Positions 55,501-64,000 of a stretch of DNA of 64,000 bases are shown piece by piece. Every line of letters begins with the position of its first letter. The stretch's first letter is position 1. The DNA is from Heterostelium multicystogenum (Eukaryota > Evosea > Eumycetozoa > Acytosteliales > Acytosteliaceae). Below the pieces are notes generated by a model. The model had not been told where the DNA came from, searched no databases, and was given only the letters and a program-made list of their open reading frames with translations. Both the position numbers and the translations under genes were made by a program. The stretch covers positions 1 through 64,000 of the forward strand of contig RCNN01000068.1 of the NCBI GenBank assembly GCA_003667245.1. Reading direction: 5' to 3'.

Positions 55501-58500
55501 TGCTTGTGCAACCATTCAGGTGACAGATAATCAAGCAATTGATATAAAGAAAAAAGCAACAGATATACCAGATTCTGCCCCAACCTCTGCAAGAGAGCTC
55601 TTCAATCTAATCATCCCTTACTTAAAATCTACCGACAAGTTCTTTGTAGAATCCACTCTGATGGCAATGGAAAAGACACATCCAAGAGTGTTAGAAGTAC
55701 TCTTTGATTTACTCAGACCATTTGAGCACGAGCTCAATATAACCAAAAAAACAAAAAAGAAGACTGATGGTCTACGTTCGGTCATTGGTATCAGAAGACA
55801 TTGTCTAGAATCACTTAAACCAGGCGAGCTTGTCCGTCGTGAAGTCTTGAAGCGTTCCTATGTCGAGTTCATTCAAGAAGTACTACAATTCTTAATATCT
55901 CCTGAAGCGTCGGGGAACGATTATATATGGGACAATCTCCATGACATTAGATTTAACTTTTGTGTACTAATTCATAGGATTGTTCAACAGCTTTATTTTG
56001 GTGCAAAAGAATTTTTAGATAAGGTAAGAAGAATCAATCACAGCATGATCATGTAGTTGGAGTTAAAACTAACATTCAAATTGAAATACAGAATTTAAGA
56101 AAAGATTTATTTAGAGTATTTAGTAAATGGAGTGAAAGTGAAGAGCTGTTGAGAGAGGAAGCTGTTAATAGAAGATTAAGTGTATTTTTACAACAAGAAG
56201 AGAAAGAAGTTACAAAACGAAAGGAATACGAAATACGTATTTTTGAACACGCTTCGCAGCTTAGTAATGTAGCTTCACACGCAGTATCTGTTATTCTATT
56301 GGGACCACCTTTTGTTGAGAACTTTAAGGATCCAGGAGGTGTAGTTTTTCAGTGGATTAATAATATGTTTTGTTTCAAAGATGAAGACAAAGATTCGTTC
56401 CGTTACTCGTTTGGCACTACAAAACTTTTTGAAATGCAATCTATTCACACCAGGAATTGATTTACCACTGTATCAACCAGTGTTATTCCCTCACTACAAC
56501 TGTGGCAAATGGCTACTTCCTCACTCTTGTCGAACTTTGCCAAGACTCTGTTTTGAAATTCGGATACTCCGAATCGATTCTAACAAATTTAATCATCTTT
56601 AACTCTGGTGCATCAACATCCGCCGTACGTCAGCAAACCTTGCAGCTCCTCTATTTCATGAAAGCCGCCAGTACCTCAGAAAACTACAGTGATGGATATT
56701 ACCCCATCGGCAGTTGGATCAGAACTTGCCGACACATATCATAACTCACAGTACAACCTTGCAAAAACATTGTCTCTTGAGAATCCAGAACTTTGCTATG
56801 AATTCTTTATGGATGTTGTAATACCGCTTGGAAGGAGGTGATGTAGTCCTCCACAAAGAGCAACACAATCAAATGTTGAATTATGTCGCACCATGGATAG
56901 AGCAAATGAATTTACTTCATCTGGCTTCTGTTAATGCTGCAACTTTGGAAGTAGTCCTACAGGGTTTAGTCTTGATCACAATGAAACACTATACACTTCA
57001 CCAACACCTAATTGAAAGAATTTGGAAAATATTGGGTCTTAATCAAGACAATCTTTCAATTATTATTGACTTTATTTTAAGAGTGATGGAGAAGACTAGA
57101 AATCACGATCTCATCCCGGTATTTAAGCGTGTTTGTGTGTACTTAGGTCGCTCTTCACCACAAAAGCTTGTAGATTGTTTTGGTCAGTGAGTTGTCTTCA
57201 ACTTCAGCTGCACAAAACTTTACAGAATATGGAGAAACAAAGACTCTTGGCAAGGGTGCTAAACTTACCAACAGCAAATCATCGATTCCTCTTGCAGGTT
57301 CTGAAATTTACAATGCCAGCATGTCCATTTCAGTTGCTTTCCACTCCGCTACTGATCTCTCTGAACGCGCAACCAAGAACTACCCTTTGACAAGGTTCCA
57401 GTTACCATTGATTTTCCTCTCTGAAGTTTCTTTTGAAGTGGGCGAGGAGTTCAAGAGTCATTTACCCACTACTGCTCCAGCTTATATTCTTGGGATTATA
57501 TTATAACCATCAACCAGTTCATGAGCATTGTCGTATGCTTCTACTCAATTTGATTCGTTCGCTAGTCATCAAGAAATGCCAATTGACCGGTAATACAGAA
57601 TCGTCAACCTATGAGGATGCCATCCAATTGGTTGACTTTTTATTGCCATCAGTCTACAGATCCGATGAATCATCATCAACTTCTAATCTTAAAGAACTTA
57701 CCACCAAGAAGGAAATAAGCAATCCCAAATATGTTGTCATGCTTACCAAACGTGTTGTCACCCGTACTTTCAAGTGGATCAAATGACCTCAAAGAGTTGT
57801 GGGGAGCACATGCACTCAATTGGGCAACCAACAGTCAAAACATCCGTCTTGCCCTTAGATCCTACCAGATCTTGCGTGGATTGGAACCTACAACTACCAT
57901 TGACTCACTAACTGACGTTATGCAAAGCCTTGGAAAGAATCTAGCTAATATTACAAATGACAACGTTGTGCTTATCAGCGAAATACAGGAGACTCTACTG
58001 GTTATGGTTCGTTGCATTCACCCTTCAAAGTTGATATTGTTCCCTCAACTATTTTGGGGTACACTTGCTTTGTTGCACACAGATTTCGAGTTACATTTCA
58101 ACAATGCTATCAAGATGCTATCATTGCTTCTAGAGAGAGTCAACTTCCATGATCGTGCAGTTCAGAATGTATTCCTCGCATCGATTCCAAAGGAATGGGA
58201 TTTCTTCAATGGAATTCAACCAATGGTGATAAGAGGTATGCTTTCCAATTACACAACTCCTCCAACCGTTGATTTCCTCAGTAAGATGACACTCCAACCA
58301 TGTGATGAAATTTTTCCATCCAGAGTCTATACGTTTCCTCATTAATCTCGTTTCATTGCTGCCATTCTTGTGTTCAAACATTGGAGAGACCCAAGTAGAT
58401 CATCTCTGTTATTTGGCAGCTGAAAGACTATCAATTGTTTTCTGATAATCATGGTTTGGTTAGATTATCACAGATCTTCCAAAATTACAATCAACAAACT

Positions 58501-60496
58501 TATCTTAAACAACTTGATAACTTCCTTTCTGACTTGGCAACACCATTATGCGAAATTGTTATTAAGCATCCAACCATAGTATTCTCGCTGCTCTTTAATG
58601 TCTTGGAATATGGACCACAGGAATATCGTTATCCAATTTTGAAACTTCTTACAACTTTGGTCAAAGGTGGCGTCAATCCAGCAGAAACCAAATCAAGTCG
58701 TGTTGCCGATTGGTACGATACAATTGCATTGTTTATTAATGACCACAAAACACCTAGTTATATTGTTGCTCAATCATTGCGTCTAGTCGAAATATCATCA
58801 GGTAACTCACCAACTTCCCTACAGCAAATTGACAATGCAAGCATGAAGCCATCTAGATTATCTCAAGTTGGTCCAAAGAAATTCTCCAACAAGGTCGATC
58901 GCGGAACTCACCTTTCCAGTGTTTGCCTTTCAAAAGTACTCGATTCGTGCACTAGATCAACAACCTCTCTTTCTAAATCAATGTAACACCACAACTCAGA
59001 TCTTTGAAAAGTTCTTCTCTTCCACAGATGATATGGCACCACCACCCAAACCATATGATATCAATGATGATAGTGAGGATGTCTCTTCCTCAACTCAACA
59101 CAACCCTCATCTGACCTTGGTGATTTCGACAGTGATACCCTCCACTCCGCCAACGACACTACTTTTGATGGACCAATGTCAGATTTTCACCATTTCCCTC
59201 ACTTCCAAGGATTTAATGATATTTTGGAAGGTCTTGGTGACATGTCAATGATTGGTGATGCTTCATCCCACCAAATAGAGTCATCAACCGAAGATTCCTC
59301 TCCAGAATCATCTTTCCTCATTACCAATTCAAGTTCAAGTAGTTTCAATTCTTCCATTTCAAGTAACCACCCACTTACATCCCCCATCACCAAGACTCAT
59401 CCTGCCAGAACTACCTCGAGTCAAATTCTAACTCCTAGTTCACATGCCTCTATTGGAAATATCAGCATATCAAATACATCTAATCTTGCTGCCAACTCAA
59501 CGACATCAACACCATCGTCATCCACATCATCAATTTCATCGGCAACAGCAACTACAAAGAAGGCAATAGGAAATCCCAGTTCGCCAACATTGACGAGACA
59601 TCAAATGCAATTCCAAACAAACTCTACATTATCTACTCTTTCATTTAATGTTACTGCAGCAAAGAGTTGGTGGAATTCCTGTTTCTGAACAAATAGAATT
59701 CCAATCTGAAAAAGAAATATTTGATGTCTTTGTAGCTGCTACACAACTGGTTCATCAGATATCGATAGAATACAAAACACTGTTCACTCAGTGTGTCCCA
59801 CTTATGTCTTCTATTGCTTCTGAGGTCTCGACATTCTCTGTTGAGATCTTTGAAAAGTCCACTTTCACAGCTCCTCAATTAGAGATTCAGAAATCAAAAG
59901 AATTGTCAGAGAAATATAAGAAAATGATCGATGCCAAACCCTCACTAGCAACTGCATTTATGAATGCCCGAGAGAAAGCAATTGAACTATTCACTCGACA
60001 TCTCAATATCTATACGGACTTGCGTACAACAACAAACAATACGCGTGCTAAACTATTTGAGAATGGTATTTCAAGTGAAGAACTTCAAATTCAAATTGGT
60101 GAGACCAGATTCTGCTCTGCAATGAGTAATCTATACCAACAGCTATTGAATGTGTGGAATGCCAATCTCTCACTCCAAGAGCTTCTTAATGACTATACAA
60201 CAAATGATCTTGGTATCAACAAGCAACGTGATGAAATCAAAAAAGAACAAAACAAATGTAAAATTCTAACTGTATTATTTAAAGAAAAGGAATCAGACCT
60301 CATGGTACAACTTAATAAGCAACAACTACAACAAATGGCACAACAACACTCTCCATCACATACACCAATAGCATCATCTCCAGTATCTTTAAGCTCACCT
60401 TCACTTCTTGACGAAACAAATCGTTTGGCTGGTCAAATTGAACAAAGAAAAAGAGCTGGTACAAGACCAGAATATATATCCGACAAAAATCAATAA
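52599..60496 (+). CDS. Furry / Mor2 / Tao3-like giant HEAT-repeat protein
   Basis: The ATG at 52599 starts MTTVTGSSLRTRASSNS. Blocks conserved in Furry proteins follow: LNLIAGALLQWR near 52960, ALESSQYLLECYLTKYSEQ near 53990, NPERMIVGLRAVLLIDQAG near 54260, ELVLMLSKYLIHLDKGV near 54690, HQRFHLFESVALVFLCSSNG near 54990, a region around VLEVLFDLLRPFEHELN near 55700 and EYGPQEYRYPILKLLTTLVKGG near 58610. A Ser/Thr-rich linker (59270-59640) precedes a coiled C-terminal portion ending DKNQ at 60496. Furry proteins are about 2500-3000 residues and scaffold NDR/LATS kinases in cell-shape and polarity control; a cytoplasmic or cortical location is expected. The span fits a protein of roughly 2500 residues. 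More than a dozen frame changes occur. A few are introns (for example near 52770-52862 and 56020-56090), and the rest are probably one-base errors. Confidence 0.85.
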
Positions 60497-60835
60497 ATAA
60501 GGAGTACTTTATCGATAAACCTTTGCATAGTATGACTGTATTTGATCAATATTTAATGTATTTTTCTCAAGTAGTTGTTAAGTGGTTTATTTTTTTATTG
60601 TTCACAAATCACATTCCATTTCCTCTTTGGTCATCATTAGAACCCAAACTTTGTTTCATTTTTGTAAAGTCAATGACCTTCATTGTTTTTTTGGTAACTT
60701 CAGATATTCATTGAGATTTATGCGTCATATCAAGATATCTAAATATCATGATATTTTACTTTTCTTTCATATTATTTTGCTTTAAAAGACGATTTCTTTG
60801 TTTGAAATTTCTCATTTAACAAAGTCATCAATCAA
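60497..60835. other. Short intergenic interval
   Basis: About 340 AT-rich bases between the Furry-like and ankyrin genes. No feature was recognised. Confidence 0.4.
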
Positions 60836-62707
60836 ATGGGTGATTCTTATAGATATAATTTATTCATAAGATTAATCAAATCAAAAGTAATATCAAATAA
60901 TATATTTAAATCAATTAAAGATATAAATTATGTTTTAGCGAAAAGAAAACACTAAGATGCGATTGGGATGATCTTGCTTGTTTCCCAAGTGAATTATTAA
61001 AATATGGTTATCATGATAGATATAAGGAGATTCTTAATCATTTAGTAGACAATAAAGAATCTATAGATCAGATGATATTCGAAGACTTTATCCGATTATA
61101 TTTCATATCATTAATAGAAGCTGCTATCAACGGAAATGTTTCACTCATAGAATTTGTATATTCAAAGAATATATATCGAGAGAATATTCCTTATTCAGAA
61201 ATCTATGATCAGTCTCTAAAGTATGGTCATTTGGAAATACTCAAGTTTCTAGATAGGATTGGAATGGTTGGTCTATTTTCAAAGTCTACAATGGATAATG
61301 CTGCCATTAATAATCATTTTCATATAGTAAAGTGGCTTCATGAACATCGAACGGAGGGCTGTACCACTGTTACTATGGATAGTGCTGCTTTGGCTAATAA
61401 TTTTGAAATGGTAAAATGGTTACACGAAAATCGCACAGAAGGCTGCTCAGTCAAAGCAATGACGCATGCATCAAGAAATGGTAATTTTGAGTTGGTAAAG
61501 TGGCTTCATATCAATAGAACTGAAGGATGTACATATGAAGCTATGGACAACTCTAGACATATTTCAATCACCAAGTATTTGTTCGAAAATAGAACAGAAA
61601 GATGTTCTGCATTGGCTATGAACTCTGCAAGCAGGCGTGGAGATTTAGATATTTTCATGTTCTTACATCAGAATCGTGTGGGAGGATTCTCTTCCTATGC
61701 TTTGGAAATGGCAATACAAAATGGTCATTTAGAAATGGTGAAATACTTGATTGAGAAAGGAAAGAAGTTAGATTATTCTTTTAATCTAATGACTCAGGCA
61801 CTTTCCTCTGGCCACATTGATATCATTAAATATCTACATTATACAGGTCTTTGTCCCGTGAAATCGAATTTCCCTGAGATCGACATGGTTGCATGTAAAC
61901 AATCAAATCTTTCCATCATTTCATTTCTCCACTTTGAACGTAGATCATCAGCTACTTTTAAAGCAATGGACACAGCTGCATCGCGTGGACTTATTTCAAT
62001 TGTAGAGTTCCTCCACCAAAATAGAACTGAAGGTTGTAGCAAATTGGCTATAGTAGAATCAGCGATAAATGGTCACATTGAAGTTCTCAAGTTTTTAATC
62101 CTCAACAGAACAGATCAATGGCCAACTATTACATTAGATGAAATTGCCAAAGCCCAACAATTTGAAGCATTCAAATATCTCCATCACCATTTACAAACTA
62201 CATGCACAAAGAGAGCAATGGAATATTTCGCAGAGTATAAAAATAGTGAACCACTTGATTGGATTAGTAAGAATCGATGTGAAGGATGTACTTCCAGGGC
62301 ATACATTCATGCTTTTATAAAAAAATCGAATTGGTAACATTGAATGGTTGCATACAGTCGCTGAAATTAAATTTCCTTCAAATTCTATTGATTTAGCAGC
62401 TGGAAATAATGTTACCCTAGAGATAATACAATATTTACATGAGAATGGTGGAGAATGCACTAGTCTAGCAATGGATTTAGCATCATTAAATGGTAATCTG
62501 CCAGTAGTTGAATTTCTTCATTTTAACCGCAGCGAAGGAAGCTCTCATAAGGCTATTGAAAATGCTTATGAAAATATACATCTACCAATTATTAAGTTCC
62601 TAACAGTACAAAGAAAAGCCAATCATCACTCTAAATATAAAATAAGAAATATTGCACTTTATAACTATCTTACAAGATTGAATCTCATTAAAAATATACA
62701 TAAATAA
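60836..62707 (+). CDS. Ankyrin-repeat protein, NRTEGC-type family, second copy
   Basis: The ATG at 60836 gives MGDSYRYNLFIRLIKSK. The frame breaks once at an A-run near 60950 (CTAAGATGCG follows), and the rest opens as CFPSELLKYGYHDRYKEI. From about 61110 to 62650 there are about 16 repeats of the form NNFEMVKWLHENRTEGCSVK, with AMDSAA-type helices between. A second break occurs near 62325 (AAAAAA run), after which repeats continue (SLNGNLPVVEFLHFNRSEGS) to the stop at 62707. It has the same family and layout as the gene at 40690. No catalytic domain is seen; a protein-binding role is likely. Confidence 0.78.
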
Positions 62708-63381
62708 AATATGTAGCTTAATACAATCATAAAACTGTAAAATTGGGAATAGTATCTTAGTGGGCATAAATTGTCATAGGATTTGAGGTTAGAAACAAAA
62801 CCATTTCAAAATATCGATTGGATTAAGTACCATTCACAGCATGTCATGATAACAGTGGAATTTCTTCATTCATACAAAATAAGAAGTTTGCTTCTCTTTA
62901 TCACATCTAAGGAGAACTCTGCATATTCTTCTTTGGTGGTTCGTGAACGACAAAGGAGATAATGATGTCATCCTTTTCATCCAGGTCTCAATTTAGAGCT
63001 TAGAGAAGCATGTCGCCCGAGAGTGAAATAAAGAACTCAATGGAAAAGCCACCCAAAGAAAACAATGGAACACACTCTGGTCCTCATGATCCTCAGTCAT
63101 TAACCAAAACTATTTCAAATCTCTAAGTTTACATGGAGAAGGTTAAGTTGTTTTTATTGTAAACTATCATAAAAAACCATTTAGAGATGAACACTTTAAA
63201 TTTAATTAAATTAAATTTTCAAGTTCTTTTTTTGGATGTACATAAAAATCATCACAAATGCAAACAAAACTATGATCATCACCAACAACTCTTATCACAA
63301 TCAGATATATATTATATTTTATAGATATATCTTACACTTATCAAAGAATTTATATATTTATATATTTATTAATTATAAGAG
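62708..63381. other. Intergenic between ankyrin and B-box genes
   Basis: About 670 AT-rich bases, with TATATATTTATATA-like runs just upstream of the B-box start, probably its promoter. Nothing else was recognised. Confidence 0.4.
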
Positions 63382-64000
63382 ATGAAGTGTACTCTACATA
63401 ATAAAGCTTATAAATCGATATGTGACAAATGTAATGTATTGATGTGTACAAAATGTATCATCATTCATATCAAGAAAAATGATAATTCTTGTCATCAATA
63501 CATTAATCATATCGATGATATCAGACTACATTTGAATAATGCACTCTTGGAGTCAGATAACACTGATCAAAATCAAACAGAGACCCACGAAAAGCACTTT
63601 GAAATCAAAGATACTCTCAGATCATTGTGGAGATCATTAAAGTCATCGGTATCAGAAATCAAAGAGATCATAACAACAGAGAATGAGATATCACAACACT
63701 TTGAACAATATCATCAATATCTCATCATTGAAGAACAAAGATTAAAGAATACAATGAAAGAGAACAAACAATCATTGACTGATCGAATCAAGAACAACAT
63801 CAATCAATTGAAACATCTCATCAATATCATCAACATCAACAACAGTAATGATAATAATAATGATAATACAACAGATGATAATCAATATGACAGAACAAAC
63901 AGACAATGATAGCACTTCACAATACATGACAACAACATTGATATCATCAATAGAATCATGTTCATCATTGTCATCATTCATCTTGAACAACAAACAAACA
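63382..64000 (+). CDS. B-box zinc-finger protein, partial at the window end
   Basis: The ATG at 63382 begins MKCTLHNKAYKSICDKCNVL, a B-box with the same C..H...C..C spacing as the gene at 14619-16451. It is followed by the shared helix TLRSLWRSLKSSVSE and a coiled coil (ISQHFEQYHQYL...INQLKHLINIIN). The frame shifts near 63895 after an Asn/Asp-rich stretch, and then continues with MTTTLISSIESCSSLSSF, almost identical to the minus-strand paralogue. The gene runs off the right edge, and a kelch-like C-terminus is expected beyond. The paralogue in this window lies about 47 kb away on the opposite strand. Confidence 0.8.

Noticed and set aside
1..64000. tRNA genes.
   Set aside because: No GGTTCRANTCC-type box with a matching acceptor stem was noticed on either strand by eye; a tRNAscan-type search would be decisive.

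Overview
The window looks like one end of a chromosome from a social amoeba (Dictyostelia); the species cannot be fixed from sequence alone. Bases 1-55 are C-strand telomere repeats (TTACCC, i.e. TAAGGG on the G strand), followed by twelve perfect copies of a different heptamer (TCTACCC). The DNA is AT-rich. Introns are short (about 45-120 bp) with GTAAGT or GTATGT donors, and proteins carry Asn, Gln and Thr runs. Gene families are dictyostelid in character: an Aly-type amoeba lysozyme, B-box/kelch-like proteins, ankyrin proteins with an NRTEGC signature, and a PWWP protein.

Layout. 0-17.5 kb is an accessory subtelomere: a decayed AAA-ATPase-like/nuclease gene, three or more copies of a repeat unit that carries a decayed unknown gene and ends in a conserved hairpin, a gene built from tandemly duplicated 42-codon exons, a large secreted lectin/Cry-like protein, a SAP plus PD-(D/E)XK nuclease-like gene, and a frameshifted B-box gene. 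17.6-39.8 kb is mostly conserved cell machinery: HSD17B10-like dehydrogenase, Aly lysozyme, exportin-7, ERGIC3/Erv46, a PWWP protein, a proline-rich protein, a SNAPC1-like subunit, a cysteine-rich GPI-anchored protein, queuine tRNA-ribosyltransferase and the DDX6/Dhh1 RNA helicase. 40.7-64 kb holds two ankyrin proteins, a Nup214-like nucleoporin with a 39-bp coding minisatellite, a LipB-like protein lacking the catalytic cysteine, a Furry/Mor2-like giant protein, and the start of a second B-box protein.

Quality warning. Nearly every conserved gene here (DDX6, QTRT1, ERGIC3, XPO7, Nup214, Furry) is broken by one-base indels, often in homopolymers. These genes are normally retained and the flanking protein sequence is well conserved, so most breaks are probably sequencing or assembly errors. 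Frameshifts in the accessory genes therefore do not by themselves prove pseudogenes. Gene spans below cover the whole inferred gene including introns and frameshifts. No convincing tRNA, rRNA or CRISPR array was seen.

The most unusual items are the tandem-exon gene (4474-5740), the hairpin-ended subtelomeric repeat, the in-frame intron that mimics a membrane helix in the SAP-nuclease gene, the LipB-like protein without its nucleophile, and the PFDVKPG minisatellite in the nucleoporin.
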